Shown here one piece after another: positions 7,972-17,887 of a DNA stretch of 64,000 nucleotides (positions within the stretch are counted from its first letter, which is position 1; every line of letters starts with the position of its first letter). The notes below the pieces were generated by a model that was not told the origin of the DNA, ran no database searches, and saw nothing but the letters and a program-made list of their open reading frames with translations. Both the position numbers and the translations under genes were made by a program. The DNA is from Cylindrospermum sp. FACHB-282 (lineage in GTDB: Bacteria > Cyanobacteriota > Cyanobacteriia > Cyanobacteriales > Nostocaceae). Location of the stretch: contig NZ_JACJRJ010000034.1 in the NCBI RefSeq assembly GCF_014697195.1, positions 1 to 64,000 of the forward strand, written 5' to 3'.

Positions 7972-9327
7972 TCAACTGGGTAATTCTGCACGCAACTGAT
8001 TGACAACCCGATCCAATCCTACGGAATGGGCAGCTTTGAATAGCAGACGATCGCCTGCTTGCACAAATGTTTTTAACCTAGCCAGCAAATCGGCATGAGT
8101 GACAAAGCACTCTGATGGCACACCCACGGCACTTTTAGCGATCGCTTCTGCGTCTTTACCGTCAACCAAAACCAACAACCCATCTAACTTTAGCTTTCGC
8201 ACCGTTTCCCCCACTCGTTGGTGCAACTGGGGCGATCGCTCTCCCAATTCCTTCATCGCACCCAATACCGCAATCTTCCGCTTTCCTGGCGTATCTGCCA
8301 ACAAATGCAACGCCGCTAGCATGGCTTCTGGTGCAGCATTATAAGTTTCATCTAAGATCAGCACATCATTAGCCAAGGCAAACCGCTGCGATCGCCCAGT
8401 GGGCATATTCACTATCACACCAGCTTGCAGCCATGACCAATCAATCTCTAGTACCTGGGCCACTGCTAAGGCTGCTAAAAAATTAGTGGCGTTGTGACGA
8501 CCAGGTAAAGGTAAAGGTATAGACATACCAGCAACTTCCACTGTTTGGTTATTGATTAACACCCCTTGGATATCGCCACCATCTAAGCCGTAAGTCAAAA
8601 CTTTTCCTTTCCAGAATTTTGCCGCTGTGGCCATTAATAAAGGATGATCGTGATTGAGAATTGCCACACTATCATTCGTCATCGAGGCTAATAACTCACA
8701 TTTAGCTTCGGCGATCGCTTCTTCAGAACCCAGTAACTCAATATGGGCCGTCCCCACATTAGTAATCACGCCAATTGTCGGACGGGCTATTTGTGTCAGT
8801 TCAGCAATTTGTCCCCTACCCCGCATCGCCATCTCAATTACAGCAAAGTCATGTTCTGCACCGAGTTCTAGGAGAGTTTTTGGGACACCGATTTCGTTAT
8901 TGAAATTCCCATAAGTTTTGTGAACTCGTCCCCTGGTTGCCAGAACGGCGGCGATTAGTTCTTTAGTAGTGGTTTTGCCTACAGAACCCGTTACCCCAAT
9001 TACTGGGATCTGGAAGCGATCGCGCCACCAGTTAGCAATTTGCTGATATGCCTGAAGAGTGTCTTTCACCCGCAATACGGGAAATCCCGGATTGTCGTAT
9101 TCAAAATCAACAATTGCTACCAAGGCTCCTTTGGCGATCGCCGTGGGGATAAACTCGTGCCCATCAAACTTTTCACCTCGTAAAGCCACAAACACCTCCC
9201 CCGGTTTCAATATTCGGGTGTCTGTTTGGATACCGCTACTCCATTGTGCTAAAGCAGATGCAGATAAGTTTATAGGCTGGGCTAAAAGAACTTCAACCAG
9301 TTGGGATAGAGTTGCAAAACCTGACAT
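7972..9327 (-). CDS. murF: UDP-N-acetylmuramoyl-tripeptide--D-alanyl-D-alanine ligase MurF
   Basis: From the ATG at 9327 the protein has 451 residues, matching the usual MurF length. An upstream in-frame TTG at 9369 is unlikely. The N-terminal domain carries SGIQTDTRILKPGEVFVALR, the UDP-MurNAc-tripeptide recognition segment. The ATP P-loop GVTGSVGKTTTKEL sits at 111-124, and KTYGNFNNEIGVP and EMAMRGRGQI follow in the central ligase domain. The C-terminal domain has LDETYNAAPEAM and LGAMKELG. MurF adds D-Ala-D-Ala to the peptidoglycan precursor in the cytoplasm. HIP1 octamers are frequent inside the gene. No other mur genes are adjacent. Confidence 0.95.
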   Translation of the reverse strand: MSGFATLSQLVEVLLAQPINLSASALAQWSSGIQTDTRILKPGEVFVALRGEKFDGHEFIPTAIAKGALVAIVDFEYDNPGFPVLRVKDTLQAYQQIANWWRDRFQIPVIGVTGSVGKTTTKELIAAVLATRGRVHKTYGNFNNEIGVPKTLLELGAEHDFAVIEMAMRGRGQIAELTQIARPTIGVITNVGTAHIELLGSEEAIAEAKCELLASMTNDSVAILNHDHPLLMATAAKFWKGKVLTYGLDGGDIQGVLINNQTVEVAGMSIPLPLPGRHNATNFLAALAVAQVLEIDWSWLQAGVIVNMPTGRSQRFALANDVLILDETYNAAPEAMLAALHLLADTPGKRKIAVLGAMKELGERSPQLHQRVGETVRKLKLDGLLVLVDGKDAEAIAKSAVGVPSECFVTHADLLARLKTFVQAGDRLLFKAAHSVGLDRVVNQLRAELPS

Positions 9328-9843
9328 ACTAATAAAATTTATTCTCAAGGATAGAATATTTTGCTCCAAGAATCAAAAACCGGATACCTGCTACGGTGGC
9401 AACATTCCTTGCATCCGATGATTTTTGGCAAAGCTCAAGTGGCTAATATTGTTACATACAATCACACCAAAAGTAGTGCCAAAGAAGCTCAACTCCTTTG
9501 GCACAATTTTTTTCAGGGCTATTTACTCAAATTTTCGCTAAATTTTATTAACGGCAATGGGGATAACTTGTGGGAGCATTATCAGCCGATTATCTACAGT
9601 TTCTGACTAATCTGACTTGCAGGATTTCTATGGAAATGGCACTAGAAATACTCAAAGCCTGTATAAACTAACTTGTGTTGTTCCTAGATGTCTGTCTCAA
9701 TAGCGGTACAGTTACCTGTATTCTGACTTTCAGGCAGTCCTGCAACGCCGTGAGACTTTCATCTTTTGGTATTGCCAGGATTTATTAGCAGCAAACATCT
9801 ACACTTAATGAGTTTGGTAATAAATACACCACCAAGTCTGAAT

Positions 9844-9981
9844 TTAGTGTTCTCCTGTCTTTTCAATTGTTTCAATGACTATCAAACCTATAGCAGAAGC
9901 TGCAATTAGCAGTGTTCCGGAAATTAGATAGGCATTGACAAGCATCTGTAGGGCATCGTTGGAGAAAATATAGGTGGTCAT
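9844..9981 (-). CDS. 45-residue single-helix membrane peptide
   Basis: An ATG at 9981 is preceded by AGAAGGTGAAGC, a good ribosome binding site, and opens a 45-residue frame ending at TAA 9846-9844. The product starts MTTYIFSNDALQ, continues with one hydrophobic segment (about residues 14-36, AYLISGTLLIAASAIGLIVI) and ends in a charged ETIEKTGEH. Size and topology resemble the small subunits of photosynthetic or respiratory membrane complexes, but I cannot name it. The rest of 9328-10208 shows no other convincing gene. Confidence 0.55.
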   Translation of the reverse strand: MTTYIFSNDALQMLVNAYLISGTLLIAASAIGLIVIETIEKTGEH

Positions 9982-10208
9982 TTGCTTCACCTTCTGAACT
10001 TTGTGCTGCTAGTAATCTTTAATTCTCTACACCCAGATAGGTGAACTTTTCTGAGAAACTGCTAGCACTAACATCTTAACAAAACTTAAGCACTTTCAGC
10101 ACACTGCTTAAATTTTTTCTGGCTGAAGATTTGATGAATTTAACTGGCATGATTGTTAAAAATCTACTTAATACAGCAATTGATCACACAAAAATACGCA
10201 TAAATACT

Positions 10209-10217
10209 TGGTATAAT
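10209..10217 (+). promoter_or_regulatory. Extended -10 promoter of the GNAT gene
   Basis: TGGTATAAT, an extended -10 element with a consensus TATAAT, lies 32 bp upstream of the ATG at 10250. No -35 at standard spacing is seen, which is acceptable for extended -10 promoters. Confidence 0.55.
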
Positions 10218-10249
10218 GGTAAATCAAGAAACATCGAATTTAAAAATCT

Positions 10250-10774
10250 ATGGAGCTATTATCCTGGCAAATATCCACAAATCGGCTATTGTTGCAGCCT
10301 ATATCGCTGAAATACAAAGAAGTTATTTTTAGAGAATTTACTGAGGAAATTACTAAATATTTATATGCTCGTCCTCCTGAAGTAATTTCGGAAACAGAAT
10401 TATTTATTCATGAATCTTTGCTAGAGATGCAAAAAGGGGAAAAGCTCACAGTTGTAATTCTTCAGAAAGATTCCCAAGAATTTTTAGGATGTAGTGGAAT
10501 CCGCGATCTTCAGAGTAAACAGCCAAAAACTGGGATTTGGCTGAAAAAATCAGCACATGGTAAGGGTTATGGGTTAGAAACGATTACGTCCCTTAAGGAA
10601 TGGGCTGACAATAATTTAGATTATGAGTATCTAATTTATCCTGTGGATCGGGAAAATATCCTCAGTAGGAAAATTCCCGAAAGCCTTGGTGGTGTAATTT
10701 GCAACGAATATGAGGAGACAAATTTGAGTGGTAAAATCTTAAATATCCTAGAGTATCGGATTGCTAAAAAATGA
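10250..10774 (+). CDS. GNAT family N-acetyltransferase
   Basis: The 174-residue protein begins with the RimJ/RimL-like opening TNRLLLQPISL (residues 10-20). The acetyl-CoA pyrophosphate-binding loop HGKGYG lies at 103-108, inside GIWLKKSAHGKGYGLETI, and a C-terminal YPVDRENILSRKIPESLGG matches the usual VHPENxxS motif. The acceptor, whether a protein N-terminus, an antibiotic or a small amine, cannot be deduced. It has its own promoter and a hairpin behind it, so it is likely monocistronic. Confidence 0.85.
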   Translation: MELLSWQISTNRLLLQPISLKYKEVIFREFTEEITKYLYARPPEVISETELFIHESLLEMQKGEKLTVVILQKDSQEFLGCSGIRDLQSKQPKTGIWLKKSAHGKGYGLETITSLKEWADNNLDYEYLIYPVDRENILSRKIPESLGGVICNEYEETNLSGKILNILEYRIAKK

Positions 10775-10794
10775 TCATTTTCCGATTATTTGCT

Positions 10795-10817
10795 CTTTCC
10801 AGGTTCTACCTGGAAAG
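10795..10817. terminator. Hairpin between convergent genes
   Basis: A perfect 9-bp stem CTTTCCAGG / CCTGGAAAG with loop TTCTA lies between the converging GNAT and deacetylase genes, about 11-20 bp from each stop. It can form in both transcripts, though neither side has a strong U-run. Confidence 0.5.
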
Positions 10818-10827
10818 GCATAAATCG

Positions 10828-11748
10828 CTAAACCAAACAGTGTTCAATGGTGGCAATAACTGATTGAGAAAGTGTTGAGAAATCGTAGCCGCCCTCTAAA
10901 CCAAAGAGAATTTTTCGAGTAAGCCCTAGACAATATTGTGTAAATAGACCATAGTCTTCAGGCTGCAAATTGATACTTGCTAAAGGATCTGCGGCATTGG
11001 CATCATAACCGGCACTGACAATCAGTAAATCAGCTTCAAATTGCGCTAAAAAGGGCACAACCTTCTTTTCAAACAGTGGTTGATATAGGGCAACATCACT
11101 ACCAGGAGGTACGGGTAAATTTAACAGGTTATGATGCAAACCTTGTTCAGAAGCTTTACCAGTACCGGGATAGCAAGGGTATTGATGTAGAGAACAATAA
11201 GCAATTTGTGGGTGAGTTTCGACAATCGCTTGGGTGCCATTGCCGTGATGCACATCCCAGTCTAGGATAGCGACGCGGTTAATTCCGGGTTGTTCCAAGG
11301 CGTAGAAAGCGGCGATCGCTGCATTGGAAAATAAGCAAAAACCCATTCCTGCATCGCTTTCTGCATGATGTCCCGGTGGACGCGCCAGCACAAAAGCCGG
11401 ATTTGCCGTTGCTAGCACTGCATCAACTCCATCTAACCAAGCACTTACCGCCAACAATGCTACATCATAACTCCGAGGGGAAACTGGCGTATCTCCATCT
11501 AGATAACCACCACCACTAGAGGCGATCGCTTTAACTTTACTGATGTAAGCTGGAGTATGAACTTTTGCCAACAGAGGCAATAACGTTGGTCTTTCAGCTG
11601 CTGGAGTAGGTGTAAGCCATTCAATTTCTTCGGCAAAGGTAGATGCTTTCAGTCCGTTGACAATCGCCGTTAAGCGTTCTGGTTTTTCTGGATGGTAGGT
11701 TCCCGTCTTGTGCTCCAAAAACTCCTGGGAATAAATGACTGGCAGCAT
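10828..11748 (-). CDS. Histone-deacetylase-family hydrolase (class II, acetylpolyamine/acetoin type)
   Basis: The 306-residue protein shows the full arginase/deacetylase motif set. HKTGTYHPEKPERL appears at the N-terminus and the charge-relay pair at RPPGHHAESDAGMGFC (residues 123-138). The metal ligands are in DWDVHHGNGT (Asp165 and His167) and the third zinc ligand in SAGYDANAADPL. The C-terminal catalytic EGGYDF is also present. All residues needed for Zn-dependent deacetylation are intact. The substrate in cyanobacteria may be acetylated polyamines or lysines. The genomic neighbours give no hint. Confidence 0.92.
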   Translation of the reverse strand: MLPVIYSQEFLEHKTGTYHPEKPERLTAIVNGLKASTFAEEIEWLTPTPAAERPTLLPLLAKVHTPAYISKVKAIASSGGGYLDGDTPVSPRSYDVALLAVSAWLDGVDAVLATANPAFVLARPPGHHAESDAGMGFCLFSNAAIAAFYALEQPGINRVAILDWDVHHGNGTQAIVETHPQIAYCSLHQYPCYPGTGKASEQGLHHNLLNLPVPPGSDVALYQPLFEKKVVPFLAQFEADLLIVSAGYDANAADPLASINLQPEDYGLFTQYCLGLTRKILFGLEGGYDFSTLSQSVIATIEHCLV

Positions 11749-11803
11749 AGGATAAAAAAGATGATCAGCAGAATACTGAATGCAATTTTAACCTGACTAC
11801 TCT

Positions 11804-12016
11804 TTAGCTGAAACCGATCATTTCATCGATTGGTTGTTCCAGCATTTCTGGAACTAAAGCTTGATTCCCCCGACGTTCTTCGGGTGATTGTTCTCGAATG
11901 ACATCATCCATTTTTGGCGGATGTTTGATTTTGTCAAGTACCTCCGGGCTTAATTGGGATGAGTCATCTTCTGGATTTGTCTTTTCAGCTTGATTGGGAA
12001 CTGTTTTTTTATTCAT
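11804..12016 (-). CDS. Small charged soluble protein, unknown function
   Basis: The ATG at 12016 has AGGGAAA upstream and gives 70 residues. A longer frame to 12073 adds a sequence with no support. The protein is hydrophilic, rich in Glu, Pro and Asp, with SPEVLDKIKHPPKMDDVIRE and a C-terminal LVPEMLEQPIDEMIGFS. It has no membrane segment and no cysteine. It is probably a disordered or partner-bound protein. I do not recognise a family. Confidence 0.55.
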   Translation of the reverse strand: MNKKTVPNQAEKTNPEDDSSQLSPEVLDKIKHPPKMDDVIREQSPEERRGNQALVPEMLEQPIDEMIGFS

Positions 12017-12834
12017 CAATATTTCCCTGAATGCATAGTCCCAGCTTAAAAGATTGTGTTGTCGGGCAAACACTATCTTGGGGCATAAACACCACGATCA
12101 ATTTTTATAACATCAATAGTGCAATAAGTGCCACACAATTTTGTATTTTAGATTGACCCCAGCAATCAAGTCAAAGAATTTTGGATTTTGGATTTGTTTA
12201 ACCAAGAAATTTGGGGGCTTATAACCCTTTTTAAATTTTGGATTTTCAATCTTCAATTCCCTTATCCAAAATTTAAAATTTAAAATTCAGTCAGTTGGAT
12301 AGTTATGACGAATTTAAAATATCTATGCCATTAAATCCTTTTAATAGGTCTATCTCGGAGTGAGCTTGATTAACCAAAACTGGATAGACAATATAACCAA
12401 GTTAATCGATAAATTATTCAGGGAGTTATCATTTTTATTACTTAGAATAATTTAGCCAAATTAAGGTTTTTTCTAAAAAATTATCTATCATATTTTATAT
12501 ATATTAAGCCGTTTTTATCGGATTTTAATAATTTCAATATTAGAGATTTTACATGATTAAAAGAATTATATTTAACTAGAAAACATGATTTTTGATGGAT
12601 AAATTTTTAGGAATGAAAATGGCACAAATAATACATCAATATTTATAATGATTATCGGTGATAGAATATTTGGGTTTTCAGGCGCTTTTGCTAACTCTTA
12701 TCTGCCCGCAAAAAACGGTAGTATATGTTAAAATTGTAGCTAAATATGGCAACTATTCAAGATTAATTTGACATAATTTTGTATTTTGTCAACTAGAAAG
12801 GCTAAAATCTACGATTTTTGGAGTTTTTTAGGCT
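12017..12834. other. Long gene-free region upstream of gyrA
   Basis: No gene is supported. A repeat block occupies about 12170-12295. The rest is AT-rich. An inverted TTGACA (12768-12773) / TGTCAA (12787-12792) lies 42-67 bp before the gyrA start and might be a control site. Confidence 0.4.
12170..12295. repeat. Dispersed AT-rich repeat of the ttttggatttt type
   Basis: Words such as ttttggattttggattt, aaattttggattttcaa and, inverted, ccaaaatttaaaatttaaaattc face each other across the block. This makes an imperfect inverted repeat typical of Nostoc intergenic spacers. Confidence 0.5.
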
Positions 12835-15480
12835 ATGACAACCTCACAGGAGAGGATTATCCCGACAGATTTGCGGAACGAAATGTCCCGCTCATATCTG
12901 GAATACGCCATGAGCGTGATTGTCGGTCGGGCGTTGCCAGATGCCAGGGATGGCCTCAAACCTGTGCATCGCCGCATCCTCTACGCCATGCATGAGCTAG
13001 GTCTGCTGCATGATCGCCCCTTTAGAAAATGTGCCCGTGTCGTGGGGGAAGTGCTGGGTAAGTATCACCCCCACGGCGACACGGCTGTGTATGATGCCTT
13101 GGTGCGGATGGCGCAGGATTTTTCCATGCGATCGCCTTTAATTAACGGTCACGGTAACTTCGGTTCTGTAGACAACGACCCCCCGGCGGCAATGCGATAC
13201 ACAGAATGTCGCTTGCAAGGACTTACCAGCGCCGCCCTACTGCAAGATATCGAATCAGAAACAGTAGACTTTGCCGATAACTTCGACGGTTCCCAACAAG
13301 AACCCACAGTCCTACCATCCAGAATCCCCCAATTACTGCTAAATGGTTCCTCTGGAATTGCCGTCGGGATGGCAACCAACATCCCCCCCCACAATTTAGG
13401 CGAATTGATTGATGGTTTAGTGGCATTGATTCACAACCCAGAAATCACTTCTCTAGAATTAATGCAGTACATCCACGGGCCAGACTTCCCCACCGGGGCG
13501 CTGGTTTTGGGAACAGGGGCGATTAAAGAAGCTTACACCACCGGGCGCGGTTCCATCACCATGCGCGGCGTCGCTAACATTGAAACCATTGAACAGCGGG
13601 GGCGTCCGGAAAAAGAAGCAATTATCATCACCGAATTGCCCTACCAAACCAACAAAGCGGCACTAATTGAAAAAATTGCCGAGTTGGTGAATGATAAACG
13701 CATCGATGGCATCTCCGATCTCCGGGATGAAAGCGATCGCGATGGGATGCGAATAGTCATCGAACTCAAGCGCGATGCCTATCCCCGCGTCGTCCTCAAC
13801 AACCTCTACAAGCAAACTCCACTCCAAGCCAACTTTGGGGCGAATATGCTGGCCTTGGTGAATGGCGAACCCCAAATCCTCGCCCTGAAAGAGTTTTTAT
13901 CGGTCTTCCTCGATTTTCGCATTGAAACCATTAACAGACGCACCCGTTACCAACTACGAAAAGCGGAAGAACGGGATCATCTTTTACAAGGTTTATTAAT
14001 TGCCCTGTCCCATTTAGATGCAATTATTATCTTGATTCGCCATGCCCCCGATGCACCCACAGCCAAAGGTGAGTTAATCACAAATTACGGACTTTCGGAA
14101 GTGCAAGCAGATGCAATTTTGCAAATGCAACTGCGACGGTTAACAGCCCTAGAAGCCGATAAAATTCGTTTAGAACACGAAGAATTACAAACCCAGATCG
14201 CCGACTTAAAGGATATCTTGGACAGACGGGAGCGGGTGCTAGAAATCATTGAAACCGAAGTCTCGATCATCAAAACTAGCTTCTCCACACCCCGCCGCAC
14301 AATCATTACCCACGCCGAAGGAGAGATTGATGAACGTGATTTGATAGCCAATGAAAAAGCTTTAATTCTGCTGACAGAACATGGTTACATCAAACGGATG
14401 CCCGTTAGCACCTTTGAAGCTCAAAGCCGTGCTACCAGAGGCAAAGCTGGGGCTAAAGTTAAAGATGATGACAACATCGAGCATTTCTTAACTTGCTGTG
14501 ATCACGATAGCGTTTTATTTTTTAGCGATCGCGGCGTCGTCTACTGCCTCAAAGCTTATCAAATTCCCCTCGGTTCCCGCACCAGTCGCGGTACACCGAT
14601 TGTGCAAATGCTACCCATTCCCAAAGAAGAAAAAATCACCTCTATTGTCCCCGTTGACGAGTTTACCAGCGAAGAATACCTAGTCATGCTCACCAAAGGC
14701 GGCAATATCAAAAAAACCGCATTGGAAGCCTTTAGCCACATTCGCGCCAACGGCTTAATTGCCATTTCCTTAGAAGAAGGCGACCAACTGCGCTGGGTAC
14801 GCCGCGCTAGAGTTGAAGATAGCGTCATCGTTGGTTCCCGTCATGGGATGGCGATTCACTTCCGCTGCAACCACGAACAATTACGCCCCCTCGGTAGGGC
14901 TACTCGTGGAGTAAAATCCATGAAACTGAAAAAAGGCGACGAACTGGTGGGGATGGATATCCTACCAGCAGCAGTTCTCGACACCTTGAACACGACAGAA
15001 GAAGAATTGGTGGGAACCCTGGATACCTTGAATCCAGAGACAGAAGCGGAAGTCGAAGATATTGTGGAAACCGAAGTGGAAACCGAAGAAGCAGAAGCAC
15101 CAAGCAATGGGAATGTTGGCCCTTGGGTGTTAGTGATTACCGTTGGTGGATATGGCAAACGTGTGCCAGTTGCCCAATTCCGATTGCAAAAACGCGCCGG
15201 ACAGGGTTTAATGGCTACCAAATTCAAAAACCGCAAAACCAAAGACCAACTAGCAACCCTGCGGATAGTCAACAACGACGAAGAGATCATGATGGTCACA
15301 AGTCGCGGTATTATCATTCGGCAAGCCGTGAATGCGATTTCCACACAATCGCGATCGGCCACAGGAGTGCGAGTGCAGCGCCTAGACGAAGATGATGCAC
15401 TAACCGCAGTGGCAATAGTCCCCCCCGATACTGGTGATACAGGCGAATTGGAAGAAGTGGAGTCAGTAACCCAGCCCTAA
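12835..15480 (+). CDS. gyrA: DNA gyrase subunit A
   Basis: The 881-residue protein is the ATP-independent breakage-reunion subunit of a type IIA topoisomerase. The active-site tyrosine is Tyr122 in AAMRYTE, at the same number as in E. coli. The quinolone region reads [19 protein letters not shown], with Thr at 83 and Asp at 87. The C-terminal half shows six beta-pinwheel blades. The gyrase box is divergent ([11 protein letters not shown] near residue 530), and a Glu-rich insert (about residues 720-757) interrupts the C-terminal domain. A topoisomerase IV assignment is less likely but cannot be fully excluded without comparison. GGAG lies 12 bp before the ATG. A hairpin overlaps the stop codon. 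Confidence 0.9.
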   Translation: MTTSQERIIPTDLRNEMSRSYLEYAMSVIVGRALPDARDGLKPVHRRILYAMHELGLLHDRPFRKCARVVGEVLGKYHPHGDTAVYDALVRMAQDFSMRSPLINGHGNFGSVDNDPPAAMRYTECRLQGLTSAALLQDIESETVDFADNFDGSQQEPTVLPSRIPQLLLNGSSGIAVGMATNIPPHNLGELIDGLVALIHNPEITSLELMQYIHGPDFPTGALVLGTGAIKEAYTTGRGSITMRGVANIETIEQRGRPEKEAIIITELPYQTNKAALIEKIAELVNDKRIDGISDLRDESDRDGMRIVIELKRDAYPRVVLNNLYKQTPLQANFGANMLALVNGEPQILALKEFLSVFLDFRIETINRRTRYQLRKAEERDHLLQGLLIALSHLDAIIILIRHAPDAPTAKGELITNYGLSEVQADAILQMQLRRLTALEADKIRLEHEELQTQIADLKDILDRRERVLEIIETEVSIIKTSFSTPRRTIITHAEGEIDERDLIANEKALILLTEHGYIKRMPVSTFEAQSRATRGKAGAKVKDDDNIEHFLTCCDHDSVLFFSDRGVVYCLKAYQIPLGSRTSRGTPIVQMLPIPKEEKITSIVPVDEFTSEEYLVMLTKGGNIKKTALEAFSHIRANGLIAISLEEGDQLRWVRRARVEDSVIVGSRHGMAIHFRCNHEQLRPLGRATRGVKSMKLKKGDELVGMDILPAAVLDTLNTTEEELVGTLDTLNPETEAEVEDIVETEVETEEAEAPSNGNVGPWVLVITVGGYGKRVPVAQFRLQKRAGQGLMATKFKNRKTKDQLATLRIVNNDEEIMMVTSRGIIIRQAVNAISTQSRSATGVRVQRLDEDDALTAVAIVPPDTGDTGELEEVESVTQP

Positions 15481-15986
15481 AGGGACTGGGCTTGCAAGAG
15501 TAATCAAGCAAGCCGTATTGACCAGACCACCCTGAGCGTAGTCAAAGGGTAGCCGTTATTTGAGTCACGACACCGGAGAATGCGTAGCCCCTTCGGGGTT
15601 CAGCAGTCGCTCATGGGGGAAACCCCCAAGACCGCGCTGCTTCACTAGTTAAGAGCTCTGTCGCTTGCGATTAAACAGTTCTAAGGTCACTGGGACAGTG
15701 TTGCAAGCCTAACAAGCTCTTATAACAGGTCGTTCGCGAAGCGTCTCCCCTTGGGAGATAGCTAACATTACCCCAGAAATGGGAGGCTCTTTGGAGCAAA
15801 ACATTATGCGTACAGAGTTGGAAAATTTGAATCGGTAATTGTCCCGTTGAAAGTACATCACAAAAGTACCCCGAATTTCCCAACTCCAAGGCGGTAATGA
15901 AAAAATATTCAAGGCGGTTAAAACCGCACGAGTCGTTTCCCTCTCAGGTCTCAAGACACTGAGTTTCCCACTTACCGCGATGTCTT
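15481..15986. other. Structured, repeat-derived intergenic region
   Basis: No reliable gene is seen. The region holds gcgtagccccttcggggttcagcagtcgctcatggg at 15580-15616, gtcgttcgcgaagcgtctcc at 15729-15748, a GCGGTT-AA-AACCGC hairpin near 15914-15927 and a CTCAG...CTGAG stem near 15940-15962. The density of perfect small stems suggests a folded RNA or a decayed mobile element. The minus-strand frame 15709-15954 has no ribosome binding site and no recognisable family. Confidence 0.35.
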
Positions 15987-17558
15987 ATGAAGGAAAAAGT
16001 AAAAAGTAAAAAGGTAAAAGAAAAAAGCCCACAATTATCTTTTTACCTTTTACTTTCCCTCGCTAGCGGCGTATTCATGGGGCTAACCGTCGCCCCCATC
16101 GGCGCCTGGTTCCTCGCTTGGATAGCCCTAGCCCCCCTCTGGGTGTTGGTTGTGAAATCTGCACCCAGCAAAAAAAAACCTATCGCCTTCGCCTTAGCTT
16201 GGGCTATCGGCTATCACGGCATCGCCCTATCTTGGATAACCGGCATTCATCCCATGGATTGGTTAGGCGTTCCCTGGCTTCCAAGTTTATTAATCACCCT
16301 CTTCTGTTGGGCATTCATCAGCCTCTGGGGAGGGTTATTAGTATCCCTTTGGGCAGCTTGTCTGGTGCGCCTAGACAAGCAAAAACCGTGGTTACGCATA
16401 CTTATAGGCACAGCCTTTTGGTGCGCCTTAGAGAGCCTTTGGAGTTCAGGAGCCTTGTGGTGGAGTACTCTCGCTTACACCCAGTCACCGCAAAACCTCC
16501 TAATTTTACATCTTGGTCAACTCTCCGGAACCAGCACCATTACAGCAATAATAGTCGCCGTCAACGGACTAATCGCCGAAGCGTGGCTCAACAAAAACTC
16601 CTCCGCGTCCTCTGCGCCTCTGCGGTTCATTAATCCATATTTAACCACAGCCACAACATTATTAATTACCTCTCATCTCATAGGTTTTCTCTTATATATT
16701 CATCCCATCGCCCAACCACCAGAAACAGCCTTAAAAATAGGAATTATTCAAGGCAATATTCCCAACATCATTAAACTGCGTCCTGAAGGATATCGTCGTG
16801 CTATCGAAGGTTACACCAATGGATATATAACTTTAGCAGAACAAGGTGTAAATGGAGTTCTCACCCCAGAAGGAGCTTTACCTTTTTTTCAGCATCAATT
16901 AAGCACAAGTTCTTTAGTTGCAGCAGTGCGACAAAAAGGTGTAGTTGCTTGGATTGGTGCATTTGGCCAACGGGGAAGCAGTTATACAAATAGCTTATTT
17001 ACTATTGCTGCAAACGGTAAAATTGTCAGCCGTTATGATAAATCTAAATTAGTACCTTTAGGGGAATATATTCCCTTTGAAGAAGTTATCGGTGGCATTA
17101 TTTCCCGGTTGTCACCACTAGATGAGCATCAAGTTCCTGGTGCAGCAAATCAAGTTTTTGATACTCCTTTTGGACGAGCAATTGTTGGTATTTGTTATGA
17201 ATCAGCTTTTCCTGAACAATTCCGCCGTCAAGCTGCGGTAGGTGGGCAATTTATCCTCAGTTCTTCTAATGATGCCCATTACACACCAGCGATGTCAGCC
17301 CAACACCATGCCCAGGATATCATGCGGGCTATTGAAACCGATAGATGGGCAGTGCGGGCTACAAATACCGGATATTCAGCTTTTGTTGATCCTCATGGTA
17401 GAACATTGTGGCGATCGCAATATAACACTTATGAAACCCATGCTGAAATTATTTATCGCCGGCAAACACAAACTCTATATGTGGGTTGGGGTGATTGGTT
17501 GACACCTTTGTTGTTGGGGTTGGCTGTTTTGGGGTGGTTTGTGGTGAAGGATGATTAG
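15987..17558 (+). CDS. lnt: Apolipoprotein N-acyltransferase Lnt
   Basis: The 523-residue protein has a multi-helix membrane half (to about residue 245) and a periplasmic nitrilase-fold half. The catalytic triad is visible as Glu295 (LTPEGALPFF), Lys in RYDKSKLVPLGEY (352 or 354) and Cys403 (GICYESAFPEQF). The enzyme transfers the third acyl chain to the N-terminal cysteine of lipoproteins. Two stretches look repeat-derived. The first codons (15990-16060) are built from aaagtaaaaag modules facing ctttttaccttttac. Codons 204-215 contain the dispersed ctctgcgcctctgcggtt module. A downstream start is therefore possible. Confidence 0.93.
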   Translation: MKEKVKSKKVKEKSPQLSFYLLLSLASGVFMGLTVAPIGAWFLAWIALAPLWVLVVKSAPSKKKPIAFALAWAIGYHGIALSWITGIHPMDWLGVPWLPSLLITLFCWAFISLWGGLLVSLWAACLVRLDKQKPWLRILIGTAFWCALESLWSSGALWWSTLAYTQSPQNLLILHLGQLSGTSTITAIIVAVNGLIAEAWLNKNSSASSAPLRFINPYLTTATTLLITSHLIGFLLYIHPIAQPPETALKIGIIQGNIPNIIKLRPEGYRRAIEGYTNGYITLAEQGVNGVLTPEGALPFFQHQLSTSSLVAAVRQKGVVAWIGAFGQRGSSYTNSLFTIAANGKIVSRYDKSKLVPLGEYIPFEEVIGGIISRLSPLDEHQVPGAANQVFDTPFGRAIVGICYESAFPEQFRRQAAVGGQFILSSSNDAHYTPAMSAQHHAQDIMRAIETDRWAVRATNTGYSAFVDPHGRTLWRSQYNTYETHAEIIYRRQTQTLYVGWGDWLTPLLLGLAVLGWFVVKDD

Positions 17559-17887
17559 GTTTTACTTGCTTTCTGCTGAAGGAAAGAATATTTATTTAAC
17601 GAACCGCAAAGGACGCAAAGGACACAAAGGAAGAAAGGAAGAAAGGAAGAGTATAAAAGGATAGACTCGAAGCGGCTTTTTGTCAGATATTGTGTTGGAT
17701 ATTCTATGTGATTGCTCAATATACTTCATTTGCACGGTGTATAATATAGCGGCGCTCCTTGAGGAAATAATTTTATGAAACGCTATGGATTTAAACAGTT
17801 AATTCACGATAAAAAACAGGATAATTTCACATTCTAATAAACAGTTGAAAAGAAAATTTTATCTCTAATCAATTTAGGTACAAAAAA
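17559..17887. other. Intergenic region with a dispersed repeat
   Basis: A repeat module gaaccgcaaaggacgcaaag, followed by gacacaaaggaagaaagg, occupies about 17599-17650. It is the inverted form of the module found inside lnt. No gene is supported in the remaining AT-rich sequence. Confidence 0.45.

Noticed and set aside
7803-8006. Minus-strand frame of 67 codons overlapping the murF end.
   Set aside because: No ribosome binding site, overlap with murF and a non-protein-like composition.
9361-9606. Plus-strand frame of 81 codons (62 from the ATG at 9418).
   Set aside because: It starts at TTG, or at an ATG with no Shine-Dalgarno. No motif or membrane segment; probably chance.
15709-15954. 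Minus-strand frame of 81 codons between gyrA and lnt.
   Set aside because: It lies in structured repeat sequence, has no ribosome binding site and competes with another minus-strand frame (15671-15889).
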